Source: an uncultured Pelagibacteraceae bacterium (GTDB taxonomy: Bacteria > Pseudomonadota > Alphaproteobacteria > Pelagibacterales > Pelagibacteraceae). Taken from it: a stretch of DNA of 64,000 nucleotides. The notes under the pieces are model-generated. The model searched no databases. It was not told the origin of the DNA and saw only the letters and a list, made by a program, of their open reading frames with translations. The stretch is taken from the NCBI GenBank assembly GCA_902594255.1, contig CACJLN010000002.1, positions 62,001-126,000 on the forward strand, in the 5' to 3' direction. Position numbers and translations under genes: made by a program. Shown piece after piece: positions 43,152 to 52,390 of this stretch; position 1 is the stretch's first letter; each line of letters opens with the position of its first letter.

Positions 43152-44746
43152 TAACCTCTAAGTATCATATCAGCACCTTTTTCTGCAATCATTATTGTTG
43201 GTGCATTTGTATTACCTGAAGTTATATTAGGCATTATTGAGGCATCAATCACTCTTAAATTTTTTAAACCTTTTACTCTAAGTGTTTCATCGACCACTGC
43301 CATGTCGTCTTGACCCATTTTACAAGTACCAACAGGATGAAAAATAGTTTGAGCATAATCTGAGCCAGCTTTTACTAATTCCTCATCATCATTAATATTT
43401 ATGCCAGGTCTATATTCTTCAGGTCTATATTTTTTAAAAGTTTCAGACTCCATAATAATTTTTCTTGTAAGTTTTAATCCTTTTGCGGCAATCATTCTAT
43501 CATGTTGAGTTGAAAGATAATTGAGTTTTACTTTTGCGTAAACTCTTGAGTCTTTATTTGTAATATTAACAAAACCTCTACTAGTCGGTCTAATATTAGA
43601 TACTGTTGGAGTAAATGCATGAAAGTCATGATTTTTAGTTGCACCTAAAGTATCCATACTCATAGGCTGAACATGCCATTGCAGATCTGGTAATTCAACA
43701 GATGGATCACTTTTAGCAAACATACACATTTGACTAGCACCCATCGTCATTGGTCCACTTCGATTAAAAACATACTCAAGACCAATCATTAGTTTACCAA
43801 ATAAACTATTAACTTTTTTATTTAAAGATTTTAATCCATGAATTTTATAAATCGGTCTAAACATGAGATGATCCTGAAGATTTTCTCCAACCCCTTTTAG
43901 ATCATGAGTCACATCTATACCTAAATTTTTTAATTTATCGGAGTTACCAATTCCAGATACCTGTAAAATTTGTGGCGAACCAATTGATCCTGATGAAAGA
44001 ATAATTTCTTTATTTGCTAATATCTTTTTAAGTTCATTTCCTTGCCAGTACTCAACACTTTTAGCTATTTTATTTTCAAAGTTTATTTTTTTTACATGTG
44101 CATTGGTGATTATATTGAGATTATTTCTATTTTTAATAGGATTTAAATATCCAACAGCTGTACTACATCTGAAACCATCTTTTTCAGTGACTTGAAAATA
44201 ACCACATCCATGATTATCGCCGGTATTAAAATCCCTTGTTTTTGGAATTCCAAATTCTTCAGCTGCATTTTGAAACTCATTTAATAATGGGAGTTGAATT
44301 CTTTGATCAGATACAGACAGAGGTCCGCCAACACCGTGAAAATCGTCTTTTCCACGCTCTTGATTTTCTGCTTTAATAAAATAGGGGAGAACATCATCCC
44401 ATCCCCAGCCAGTATTACCTAATTGACGCCAGATATCATAATCTCTACTTTGTCCTCTGATATATAAAAGACCATTTATAGCTGAACTGCCCCCTAAAGT
44501 TTTTCCTCTAGGATAACGAATTGAACGGTTATTCATTGTTTCATCAGGCTCTGTTTTATAACACCAATCCACAGATGGGTTGTGCATAGTTTTAAAATAT
44601 CCAACAGGTATGTGTATCCAGGGATAGTTATCTTTGCCACCAGCCTCAATTAATAAAACTTTATTTTGAGAATTTTCAGAAAGACGATTTGCGAGAACAC
44701 ATCCTGCAGATCCAGCACCAATGATTATAAAATCAAAATTTTCCAT
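43151..44746 (-). CDS. GMC-family oxidoreductase (choline dehydrogenase-like)
   Basis: This 531-aa FAD enzyme has the dinucleotide fold DFIIIGAGSAGCVLANRL at residue 5, GMC signature 1 (YPRGKTLGGSSAINGLLYIRGQ, near 80), signature 2 (SSGSIGSPQILQVSGIG, near 250), and the active-site His/Asn region QTIFHPVGTCKMG near 465 and GNTNAPTIMIAEKGA at the end. It oxidises a primary alcohol; choline is only one option. It heads the minus-strand run and is divergent from the TRAP operon, so the TRAP substrate may feed it. Confidence 0.9.
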   Translation of the reverse strand: MENFDFIIIGAGSAGCVLANRLSENSQNKVLLIEAGGKDNYPWIHIPVGYFKTMHNPSVDWCYKTEPDETMNNRSIRYPRGKTLGGSSAINGLLYIRGQSRDYDIWRQLGNTGWGWDDVLPYFIKAENQERGKDDFHGVGGPLSVSDQRIQLPLLNEFQNAAEEFGIPKTRDFNTGDNHGCGYFQVTEKDGFRCSTAVGYLNPIKNRNNLNIITNAHVKKINFENKIAKSVEYWQGNELKKILANKEIILSSGSIGSPQILQVSGIGNSDKLKNLGIDVTHDLKGVGENLQDHLMFRPIYKIHGLKSLNKKVNSLFGKLMIGLEYVFNRSGPMTMGASQMCMFAKSDPSVELPDLQWHVQPMSMDTLGATKNHDFHAFTPTVSNIRPTSRGFVNITNKDSRVYAKVKLNYLSTQHDRMIAAKGLKLTRKIIMESETFKKYRPEEYRPGININDDEELVKAGSDYAQTIFHPVGTCKMGQDDMAVVDETLRVKGLKNLRVIDASIMPNITSGNTNAPTIMIAEKGADMILRG

Positions 44747-44879
44747 CTCAAGTTGAATAGTTTTTTTAATTAAACTTATTTAATGATGTTTACAACTATA
44801 TCAATTAATTGTCACTTGTGTCAGCTTTGTTTTTCTGATTACATCAATATGTTAAATTTAACTAACAAGAGGAATAATA

Positions 44880-45974
44880 ATGAAAAAAATCATTTCAATG
44901 TTATTTGCAACAATTTTAGTTCTTGGATTTACATCAAGCGCTAATGCTGCAAAAACATTAAAGTGTCAAACTGTTCTTAACACTAAGGCCGACGAGGTTA
45001 AAATGTTAAAGGACTTTACTGATACTGTAACTGAATTAACTAGTGGATCATTAAAATTTGAAATTTTGCCTGCAGGCGCAGTTGTTGGAGTTAAAGAAAC
45101 TCTAGATGCTGTTGATAAAGGATTAATAGACTGTGGATTCGCTTGGACCCACTATTGGTCAGGTGACCATCCTGCTGCTATGTTATTTGGTTCGCCAGTA
45201 GCTGGTGGTGGAGTAGGTATTGATAATATCGCTTTCTTATCATGGTTCCAATATGGTGGTGGTAAAGAGTTATATGATCAACTTTGGAAAGAAATGGGAA
45301 GAGATATTAAAGGATTTATGATTCAACCAGTTGGCCCAGAAGCTTTAGGTTGGTTTCCAAAACCAATTAAAGATATGGCTGACTTTAGAAAGTATAAATT
45401 TAGAACTCCTCCAGGAATTCCAGGACAAACTTATAAAGATATTGGTATAGCATCTGTTGCAATGGGTGGTGGAGATATTCTTCCAGCTCTTGAGGCAGGA
45501 ACTATTGACGCTGCTGAGTGGTGTTGTCCAAAACCAGACTTAACATTTGGTTTTCAAAAAGTGTTAAAGCATTATTACTTACAAGGTTTACACCAAGTAG
45601 TCGTAAATGCTGACTTTTATATTACTGGAAAAACATACAATGCTATGAGCGCTCATGAGAAAAAGTCACTTGAGGTAGCTGCTAATGCTTCATTAGCAAA
45701 ATCTTTAAGTTACAGAATCTATGAGAATGGTAAAGCTTTAAGAGAGCTAACTACGAAACATGGAGTAATTCTAGAAGATACACCTTCAGATTATTTCACA
45801 GAATATATGGCTGCAGCAAAAGCATCTTTAAATAAGAATGCTAAAGATAATAAATTTTTTAACGAGGTTTACACTTCAATGAAAAATTTTGCTGATGTTG
45901 CTGTTCCTTTCTGGAGTGGTGCTCAAATGTCTAATGCGAAGCTAGGAATGGCTCACGCGGCGACATTAAAGTAA
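44880..45974 (+). CDS. dctP: TRAP transporter solute-binding protein (DctP family)
   Basis: This 364-aa periplasmic protein has a signal peptide (MKKIISMLFATILVLGFTSSANA). Conserved DctP regions include ALGWFPKPI near residue 157, FRKYKFRTPPGIPGQTYKDIG with the Arg that usually binds the substrate carboxylate (about 176), GGDILPALEAGTIDAAEW near 198, and WCCPKPDLTFGF near 216. The AEW...P pattern resembles TRAP proteins for keto acids or hydroxy acids, but the ligand is not proven. AGAGGAA precedes the ATG. A terminator separates it from dctQM. Confidence 0.93.
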   Translation: MKKIISMLFATILVLGFTSSANAAKTLKCQTVLNTKADEVKMLKDFTDTVTELTSGSLKFEILPAGAVVGVKETLDAVDKGLIDCGFAWTHYWSGDHPAAMLFGSPVAGGGVGIDNIAFLSWFQYGGGKELYDQLWKEMGRDIKGFMIQPVGPEALGWFPKPIKDMADFRKYKFRTPPGIPGQTYKDIGIASVAMGGGDILPALEAGTIDAAEWCCPKPDLTFGFQKVLKHYYLQGLHQVVVNADFYITGKTYNAMSAHEKKSLEVAANASLAKSLSYRIYENGKALRELTTKHGVILEDTPSDYFTEYMAAAKASLNKNAKDNKFFNEVYTSMKNFADVAVPFWSGAQMSNAKLGMAHAATLK

Positions 45975-45997
45975 TCAGTAATTAATCTTGATTTTTT

Positions 45998-46031
45998 AGA
46001 GCGGACTATAAAAGTCCGCTCTAATTTTTTT
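45998..46031 (+). terminator. Intra-operon terminator between dctP and dctQ (second TRAP system)
   Basis: A perfect 10-bp stem (AGAGCGGACT / AGTCCGCTCT) with a 5-nt loop is followed by AA and seven T. It lies 23 nt after the dctP stop and 12 nt before the dctQ start, as in the first TRAP operon. Confidence 0.92.
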
Positions 46032-46043
46032 AACTAAAATTTT

Positions 46044-46658
46044 ATGGCAGAAGAACCTGGTAAATTAGACATCTCTGATGAAATGATTGCCGAGAGGCGA
46101 GGTGGATCAGGTAAAATGCCAGCTGAAATGCCATCATGGATGGCTAAATCTATTATTAATATTGATAAATTCAGTAAGTGGATTGGTAGTATTGTTTGTT
46201 GGATATTGATGCCACTAATTTTTGCAATGACTTATGAAGTTCTTGCAAGAAAATTATTTTTAGCACCAACAATTTGGGCTTACGATATAAGCCGTTTTCT
46301 TTATGGTGCATTGTTTATGCTGGGTGCAGGATATGCTCTTTCTAGAGGAGTTCATATAAGAGCAGATTTTTTATACAGAAACTTTAAAATTAAAACACAA
46401 GGTCTTATTGATTTCTGGTTATATCTTTTATTTTATTTTCCAGGACTAATCGTTTTTCTTTATATGACCGTAGGTTTTGTTGAAGAGTCAATTAGAAGAG
46501 GCGAACGAGGGATGGACACTACTTGGATGCCATATATGTGGCCCATTAAAACATGTTTGTTACTTGGAATTATTTTTTTATTAATTCAAGGTTTTTCAGA
46601 ATTACTAAAAAGTTATTGGGCAGCTAAAAAAGGCGAGTGGCCTGGAGAAACTAAATGA
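46044..46658 (+). CDS. dctQ: TRAP transporter small permease subunit (DctQ family)
   Basis: This 204-aa protein has an extended charged N terminus (about 45 residues) before four membrane segments, longer than the 164-aa copy at 0.3 kb. The second segment region carries IWAYDISRFLYGALFMLGAGYAL, and the loop after it GVHIRADFLYR, both typical of DctQ. The start ATG lies 12 nt beyond the terminator T-run. It overlaps dctM by 4 nt (ATGA). Confidence 0.88.
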   Translation: MAEEPGKLDISDEMIAERRGGSGKMPAEMPSWMAKSIINIDKFSKWIGSIVCWILMPLIFAMTYEVLARKLFLAPTIWAYDISRFLYGALFMLGAGYALSRGVHIRADFLYRNFKIKTQGLIDFWLYLLFYFPGLIVFLYMTVGFVEESIRRGERGMDTTWMPYMWPIKTCLLLGIIFLLIQGFSELLKSYWAAKKGEWPGETK

Positions 46659-47989
46659 TAGCTGAATTTATAGATCCAGCAATCTTGGGCTTTATCTTAG
46701 TTGGAGTAATGTTATTTGCAATATTTATAGGGTTTCCCATTTCATTCACCTTAATATTTCTAGGTTTTGTATTTGGCTATCTTGGGTTTGGAAAATTAGT
46801 TTTTTATTTAATGACCCTTCAATTTTCAATGGTCATGACCGAACAAACTCTCGCCGCCGTCCCGCTTTTCGTTTTTATGGGTATTATGATGGAACAAGCT
46901 GGATTGATGGAAAGGTTGTTTTCAGCATTTCAAATGATGCTAGCCAAAGTTAAGGGGTCTTTATATTACGCAGTTTTATTTGTTTCTGTAATATTTGCTG
47001 CAGCGACAGGAATTGTTGGTGCCTCTGTAACAATTCTTGGAATTATGGCGGCAAAATCTATGAATAGATCAGGGTATGATGTTAGACTTGCAGCTGGAAC
47101 AATTACAGCTGGAGGAACTTTAGGAATATTAATTCCACCAAGTATTATGCTAGTTGTTATGGGGCCAATAATGGAAATTCCAGTAATTGATTTATTTGCT
47201 GCTGCAATCCTACCAGGAATTCTTCTTGCGAGCTTATACGCAGGTTACACAACAATTAGATGCATGATTAATCCTAAATTGGGACCAATTATACCTGATG
47301 ACATGAGAGCTGCGAGCATGAAAGATGTGTGGATTGAATTTTTTTTAGGTTTAGTTCCACCAGCGGCTTTAGTATTTGCAGCATTAGGAAGTATTCTATT
47401 TGGTTTTGCTACTCCAACTGAAGCTGCAGGATGTGGAGCTATGGGTGCACTACTTCTTTCATTAGCCTATAAAAAGTTGACTTTTACAAAGTTACAGGAA
47501 GCATTAGTCAAAACACTTGAAATAACTGCATTGATAATGGTTTTGGTTGCAGCTTCAAATTTTTTTGGTGCTGTTTTTGCAAGACTTGGAACACCAACTT
47601 TATTAACTGAATTTTTATTAGGTCTTGAAATGAATAAGTATCTAATTTTAGCGATGGTTATGGTAATGATATTTTTATTAGGATGGCCTTTAGAATGGGT
47701 ACCTATAGTAATGATTATTGTGCCAATAATATTACCATTAATTGAGGCATTAGGTTTTAATTTAACTTGGTTTGCAATATTAGTGGCTGTCAATTTACAA
47801 ACCGCCTGGTTATCTCCTCCAGTTGCTCTTTCAGCTTATTTTTTGAAAGGTGTTGTTCCTGAATGGGATCTTAAAGATATATATTATGGAATGATGCAAT
47901 TTATGGTTCTACAAGTATTTGGTTTGATTTTAATTATCATTTTTCCAAAAATTGCACTTTGGTTGCCAACTCTCCTATATGGACAGTAG
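46655..47989 (+). CDS. dctM: TRAP transporter large permease subunit (DctM family)
   Basis: This 444-aa DctM homologue has about 12 membrane segments and the signatures AAVPLFVFMGIMMEQAG near residue 67, LAAGTITAGGTLGILIPPS near 146, and NLQTAWLSPPVALSAYFLKG near 376. It couples sodium flow to uptake of the ligand delivered by the binding protein at 44.9 kb. The NCS1 permease gene follows after 25 nt, so read-through is possible. Confidence 0.93.
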   Translation: MIAEFIDPAILGFILVGVMLFAIFIGFPISFTLIFLGFVFGYLGFGKLVFYLMTLQFSMVMTEQTLAAVPLFVFMGIMMEQAGLMERLFSAFQMMLAKVKGSLYYAVLFVSVIFAAATGIVGASVTILGIMAAKSMNRSGYDVRLAAGTITAGGTLGILIPPSIMLVVMGPIMEIPVIDLFAAAILPGILLASLYAGYTTIRCMINPKLGPIIPDDMRAASMKDVWIEFFLGLVPPAALVFAALGSILFGFATPTEAAGCGAMGALLLSLAYKKLTFTKLQEALVKTLEITALIMVLVAASNFFGAVFARLGTPTLLTEFLLGLEMNKYLILAMVMVMIFLLGWPLEWVPIVMIIVPIILPLIEALGFNLTWFAILVAVNLQTAWLSPPVALSAYFLKGVVPEWDLKDIYYGMMQFMVLQVFGLILIIIFPKIALWLPTLLYGQ

Positions 47990-48014
47990 AATAATAAAGT
48001 TTTATATTGTCTAA

Positions 48015-49475
48015 GTGAGTCAACTTAAAAATTCAAATAAATCACTCATTAATTGGGACTTAGTCACTGTCAATCCAAATAATAAAAACTGGGATTGGAA
48101 AGACTTATTTTATTTTTGGGGTGTCAATATTCAAAGTGTCATTGGTTTTTCCTTAATTGCCTCTTTATATGTTGTCTATGATTTAAACACTTTTATCGTT
48201 TTTTTTGGAACTCTAATAGGTTCATTATTAGTTTATTTTTTTTCAAACTTAATTGGTGAACCTTCACAAAAGTTTGGATTACCTTTTGTAGTTTTATTGA
48301 GATCTTCTTTAGGTGTAAAAGGTGCAAAATATTTTGGTTTGATAAGAACTTTAGTTGGTATTTTTATGTTTGGAATACAAACATATTTTTTGTCAAAAGC
48401 ATTTGTTTATTTGATACGAATATTAATTTTTTCAATTGATCCATCGTTGCTTGATCAAGAAGTCTTTTTATTATTTTTTTTAGGTCTAAATATAATTGAT
48501 TGGATTTCAATTACACTGTCAATTCTTGTTCAAGTATCTTTGTTTAGTGTTGGAATGGTATTTAATAGAAAAATTATGAAATTTTCAGCAATAACTGTTT
48601 ACATCGGAATTTTTATGTTTTTTTTGATTGTTCTGTTAAATGACGTAAAAATTTCTTCTCAAGCATTTTTACAATCAGTAAATTATTATAATTTTTTTGA
48701 TCAAAAAAACTTTATACCTCTATTAACTGTTGCTGGCACTGTTTTTGCTTATTTCTCAATAATTATTTTGAGTTATGGAGATTTTTCCCGTCATGTAAAA
48801 AATAAGAGTGAGTTAAAAAAAGGAAATCTGAGCTTAATACTTAATTTGGTTGTTTTTTCTTTTATGGCTTTATTTATTGTTAGTGGTGCTGATGCTTTAA
48901 TAAAACAAGATGCACAAAATTTATCAAGAATTCTTACTAACCCAACTGACATAATAGGTAAAATGAACAATCTTTTAGTTACAATTTTAGTACTGATTTT
49001 TATTATTATCGCATCTGCATCGACAAACTTGATCGCAAATTTTATACCATCGCAATATACATTAATAAATTTTATTCCTTCATCAATATCGTTAAAAGGT
49101 GCAAGCTATACAATTGGATTTTTTGGGTTTTTCCTTGGAGTCTTCTGGTTAACTTTTTTAAGTCAAATTGGAATTTTATCAATAATAGATACCTTAGGAG
49201 CTTTTTTTGGTCCATTATTTGGACTGATGATTTGTGATTATTATTTTATCAAAAAAAATAAACTTAATAATAAAGATATTTATTCACTAGATAAAAACGG
49301 GATTTATTACTATTCAGGTGGATGGCATTTAAAGGCAGTTTATTCGTTAATTTTAGGTTTTATTTTTGCAGCATCTACAATTTGGAATTCTAATTTAATG
49401 TTTTTACAATCATATTCATGGATTATGGGAGCATTTATTGCGGCCATTGTGTATTATTTGCTTGCAAAAGATTAA
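48015..49475 (+). CDS. NCS1-family permease (nucleobase/hydantoin-type)
   Basis: This 486-aa protein has 12 membrane segments and NCS1 features: an N-terminal NWDWKDLFYFWGVNIQSVIG near residue 23, IGEPSQKFGLPFVVLLRSSLGVKGA near 76 and GDFSRHVKNKSELKKG near 254. It would import a nucleobase, hydantoin, allantoin or similar heterocycle with a cation. The frame opens at GTG 48015; no better ATG precedes the conserved NWDL region. The adjacent SDR (9 nt downstream) may act on the same compound class. Confidence 0.85.
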   Translation: MSQLKNSNKSLINWDLVTVNPNNKNWDWKDLFYFWGVNIQSVIGFSLIASLYVVYDLNTFIVFFGTLIGSLLVYFFSNLIGEPSQKFGLPFVVLLRSSLGVKGAKYFGLIRTLVGIFMFGIQTYFLSKAFVYLIRILIFSIDPSLLDQEVFLLFFLGLNIIDWISITLSILVQVSLFSVGMVFNRKIMKFSAITVYIGIFMFFLIVLLNDVKISSQAFLQSVNYYNFFDQKNFIPLLTVAGTVFAYFSIIILSYGDFSRHVKNKSELKKGNLSLILNLVVFSFMALFIVSGADALIKQDAQNLSRILTNPTDIIGKMNNLLVTILVLIFIIIASASTNLIANFIPSQYTLINFIPSSISLKGASYTIGFFGFFLGVFWLTFLSQIGILSIIDTLGAFFGPLFGLMICDYYFIKKNKLNNKDIYSLDKNGIYYYSGGWHLKAVYSLILGFIFAASTIWNSNLMFLQSYSWIMGAFIAAIVYYLLAKD

Positions 49476-49484
49476 TTTAATTCA

Positions 49485-50237
49485 ATGAAAAAAAATCAAT
49501 ATAATTTTGAAAACAGAACTGCTCTTGTTACCGGAGGAGCACAAGGTTTTGGTCTTGATATTACCAAAAGATTCTTAGACTCGGGTGCTAAAGTAGTTAT
49601 ATGGGATATTGACGACAAAGTATTAGATAAAACAAAAAAAGATGTTAACAATGTTAATTTGATTTCAGATATTGTTGATGTTTCAGTTTATAAAGATGTT
49701 GAAAAAGCTGCCTCAAAAATTTTAAGTAATTCAAATATAGATATACTAATTAATAACGCTGGCATTACTGGACCAACAGCTCCGTTGTGGAAATATGACG
49801 TAGAAACATGGAATAAGATTATAGAAATTAATTTATTTGGAACCTTTAATTGTTGCAGAGCGATAGTGCCTAATATGATTGAAAACAATTATGGAAGGAT
49901 TGTCAATGTAGCCTCTGTTGCTGGAAAAGATGGAAATGCTAATGCGAGTGCTTATAGTGCAGGAAAAGCTGGAGCTATTGGACTTACAAAATCCTTAGGA
50001 AAGGAGCTTGCTGATAAAAATATTGCAGTAAATGCAGTGACGCCAGCTGGAGCCAAAACTCGAATTCTAGATCAAATGAGTAAAGAGCATGTGCAAAGGA
50101 TGCTTTCCAAGGTTCCAAGAGGAAGATTTTTAGAAGTTGAAGAATTTACATCGTTAATTTGTTGGCTTTCATCAGAGGAAAATACCTTTTCAACTGCTGC
50201 AGTGTTTGATATCAGTGGTGGTCGTTCAACGTATTAA
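49485..50237 (+). CDS. Short-chain dehydrogenase/reductase (FabG-like)
   Basis: This 250-aa classical SDR has VTGGAQGFGLDITKRFLDSG at residue 15, NNAGITGPTAPLW near 90, GRIVNVASVAGKDGNANASAYSAGK (catalytic Ser and YxxxK, near 140-160), and a C-terminal VFDISGGRSTY. It is likely co-transcribed with the NCS1 permease. The typical FabG motif order is present, but fatty-acid synthesis is unlikely in this context; a catabolic alcohol or hydroxy-acid dehydrogenase is more probable. Confidence 0.9.
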   Translation: MKKNQYNFENRTALVTGGAQGFGLDITKRFLDSGAKVVIWDIDDKVLDKTKKDVNNVNLISDIVDVSVYKDVEKAASKILSNSNIDILINNAGITGPTAPLWKYDVETWNKIIEINLFGTFNCCRAIVPNMIENNYGRIVNVASVAGKDGNANASAYSAGKAGAIGLTKSLGKELADKNIAVNAVTPAGAKTRILDQMSKEHVQRMLSKVPRGRFLEVEEFTSLICWLSSEENTFSTAAVFDISGGRSTY

Positions 50238-50371
50238 CTTTGGTATTTTAACTCAATTACCTTTACACTATTTAACTTTGCTCTACTAAATTTGAGATCT
50301 TTTGACATAACTGGCGCAAAAATCATTATTGACCAGTAAATAAGTAATAAAAATATCGAAATTGTCTTCAT
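50234..50371 (-). CDS. 45-aa hypothetical protein with N-terminal membrane/signal segment
   Basis: This hand-translated ORF fills most of the gap between the SDR gene and the DUF3047 gene. It starts MKTISIFLLLIYWSIMIFAP, a signal- or anchor-like segment, followed by a short polar tail rich in Lys and Ser. Its stop overlaps the SDR stop on the other strand. No family is recognised. Confidence 0.4.
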   Translation of the reverse strand: MKTISIFLLLIYWSIMIFAPVMSKDLKFSRAKLNSVKVIELKYQS

Positions 50372-50445
50372 ATTTTAGATATAGAACTAAATGTTGAATT
50401 TTGAATGTTTAAATTTTGTCAAAATAATGTATTAACAATTTTTTT

Positions 50446-51096
50446 ATGAAATTTTTTACACAAACTTTTGTCATCTCAATTTTTGTAATTAATTTTTCTT
50501 TTGCGTCTGAAATAAAAGTCTTTAATTTTACAGAAACCGAACTCTCACAATTACAAGTTAGAAAAGTAAGAGGTGCTGATAATAAAACAATTTATTCTGT
50601 TGGAAAAAATGAAAATGGAAATTTTTTGAAATCAGAGGCTAATAACGCAGCATCTGGTCTTGGTAAGGAGATAATCATTGATCTCAATAAAACTCCCTTT
50701 ATTAACATTACTTGGAAAATTGAACAGGATTTAAATGGAATTAAAGAAAATTCAAAAAAAGGACATGATTTTGCAGCTAGAGTTTTTGTCATTAAAAAGA
50801 CAGGCGCTACACCTCTATCCAATAGAGCTATAAATTACGTTTTTTCTAGTAATAATGATGTCGGGTTAAATTGGCCTAGTCCCTACACAAAAAAATCAAT
50901 TGATAACGTGTTGGCAAGTACAAAAAAAAATATGAATGAATGGGTAACTGTTAAGGCTAATGTAAAAGAGGATTTTAAAAGATTTCATAACCTAGATGTA
51001 AAAGAATTGGACGGAGTTGCTATAATGTCTGATACCGATAACTCAAAAATGAAATCAATTGCATACTTCCAAAATATTTATTTTTCTGAAAAATAA
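50446..51096 (+). CDS. DUF3047 secreted protein
   Basis: This 216-aa protein has a signal peptide (QTFVISIFVINFSFA) and a beta-rich DUF3047 domain: FINITWKIEQDLNG near residue 85, HDFAARVFVIKKTG near 105, and the C-terminal ELDGVAIMSDTDNSKMKSIAYFQNIYF. The fold resembles jelly-roll carbohydrate-binding modules, but the function is unknown. It is monocistronic, between two small minus-strand ORFs. Confidence 0.8.
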   Translation: MKFFTQTFVISIFVINFSFASEIKVFNFTETELSQLQVRKVRGADNKTIYSVGKNENGNFLKSEANNAASGLGKEIIIDLNKTPFINITWKIEQDLNGIKENSKKGHDFAARVFVIKKTGATPLSNRAINYVFSSNNDVGLNWPSPYTKKSIDNVLASTKKNMNEWVTVKANVKEDFKRFHNLDVKELDGVAIMSDTDNSKMKSIAYFQNIYFSEK

Positions 51097-51237
51097 TTAA
51101 AATTTTAGGTACTTTTTTAACCAGAGATTAAATAAAGATAAAATAACTGCAACGATAACATCTTCTAAAGGACTTGCTTGTGGGTAACCAAAATTCCAAG
51201 CTACTACCATTACTAGCCAAATCACAAAAATATTCAT
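51097..51237 (-). CDS. 46-aa hypothetical membrane protein
   Basis: This hand-translated ORF has two short hydrophobic stretches (IFVIWLVMVVAW and VIVAVILSLFNLW) separated by GYPQASPLED, with a basic end. It lies between the DUF3047 and ybgC genes. No family is recognised; it is supported only by open frame and membrane-protein composition. Confidence 0.4.
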   Translation of the reverse strand: MNIFVIWLVMVVAWNFGYPQASPLEDVIVAVILSLFNLWLKKYLKF

Positions 51238-51294
51238 TTTAAATCTTATATCTTAGATTGTATGAAATATAAAATTCTTTGATATAATCTAAAA

Positions 51295-51717
51295 ATGCAC
51301 GACAATTTCTTTCACAAATTAAAAGTATACTATGAAGATACAGATTCAGGAGGGGTAGTTTATTATGCAAATTATTTAAAGTTTCTTGAGCGAGCAAGGA
51401 CAGAGGCTTTGTATTCAATTGGTTATAGTAATAAAAAAGTAAAAGAGGATTTTGAGTCATTAATTATTGTTAAATCTTGTAACATAGAATACAAAAAGTC
51501 TGCTTATCTGGAAGATGAATTAACAATTAGATCTTTTGTAAAATCTATTACTAAAACATCTTTTTCAATGAATCAAATTATTACAAGAGGTGATGATAAA
51601 ATTGTAGATGCACATATTCAACTGGTATTTGTAGATAAAAAAGGCAAACCAAAAAAAATACCAGAAGAAATCTATTCAAAATTTAAACCATATTTTTGTG
51701 ATACAATTAAAAGTTAG
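51295..51717 (+). CDS. ybgC: YbgC-type acyl-CoA thioesterase
   Basis: This 140-aa hot-dog-fold protein has the 4-hydroxybenzoyl-CoA-thioesterase signature YYEDTDSGGVVYYANYLKFLERAR at residues 11-34, including the active-site Asp, and the SCNIEYKKSAYLEDELTI strand. YbgC hydrolyses short acyl-CoAs and is normally the first gene of the tol-pal cluster; tolQ is not adjacent here. Its end overlaps the uracil-DNA glycosylase gene by 11 nt in convergent orientation. Confidence 0.9.
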   Translation: MHDNFFHKLKVYYEDTDSGGVVYYANYLKFLERARTEALYSIGYSNKKVKEDFESLIIVKSCNIEYKKSAYLEDELTIRSFVKSITKTSFSMNQIITRGDDKIVDAHIQLVFVDKKGKPKKIPEEIYSKFKPYFCDTIKS

Positions 51718-52387
51718 CAAGTTTTTTTGCCTTTACGAATAAATTTACCATCATTGTGGTTGAAATTAATTTTGTGTTAACATTTCTTGGGCTTGGGTGG
51801 TAACTCGATAATATTATTAATCCATTTGGTAATAGTTGTTTTTTGCCGTGTTTAAAAATGAATTTTTCTTTGATATTAAATTTTTGTTTATATAATTTTA
51901 TACAATTATCAAAAGCTACTTTACCTAATGTGACTATCACTTTAAGTTTTTTTAAGGATAAAATTTCTTGATCAAAGAAATTAGAACAGTTTGTTATCTC
52001 TTTACTCAATGGTTTATCTTGAGGAGGAACACATTTAAGAATATTGGTAATATAGGTAGATTTTAAATTTAAGTTATCATTTAAATGTTTTGAGAATGGT
52101 AAATTAGAAATTCCTGCTTGAAATAAACATTTAAATAAAAAATCACCAGATTTATCCCCTGTAAAAGCTCTACCAGTTCTTGTTCCGCCATGAGCTGCTG
52201 GTGCTAAACCTATGATTGCTAATTTTGAATTTATATTTCCAAAACCTGGCACAGGTTTTCCCCAGTAAATTTCATCCCTATTTTGTTTTCTTTTATCATT
52301 ACTTACTTTATTTACAAATTTTACTAATCTTGGACATTTCTTACAATTAATTATTGTTTTATTTAAATTGCTTAATTTAATATCCAT
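51707..52387 (-). CDS. Uracil-DNA glycosylase, family 5 (UDGb)
   Basis: This 226-aa protein has four Cys that likely hold a 4Fe-4S cluster (CKKCPRLV near residue 15, then Cys in LKCVPP and NCSNFF). Motif 1 is IIGLAPAAHGGTRTGRAFTGD near 58, with Ala-Pro-Ala-Ala as in family 5 rather than the GExPG of family 4, and motif 3 is SSYHPSPRNVN near 195. These enzymes remove uracil, hypoxanthine or other deaminated bases from DNA. The gene is divergent from the phosphatase gene with 3 nt between start codons. Confidence 0.9.
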   Translation of the reverse strand: MDIKLSNLNKTIINCKKCPRLVKFVNKVSNDKRKQNRDEIYWGKPVPGFGNINSKLAIIGLAPAAHGGTRTGRAFTGDKSGDFLFKCLFQAGISNLPFSKHLNDNLNLKSTYITNILKCVPPQDKPLSKEITNCSNFFDQEILSLKKLKVIVTLGKVAFDNCIKLYKQKFNIKEKFIFKHGKKQLLPNGLIILSSYHPSPRNVNTKLISTTMMVNLFVKAKKLANF

Positions 52388-52390
52388 AAA

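Noticed and set aside
47467-47793. 108-aa minus-strand ORF inside the second dctM
   Set aside because: Shadow of dctM; composition mirrors the antisense of a hydrophobic protein.
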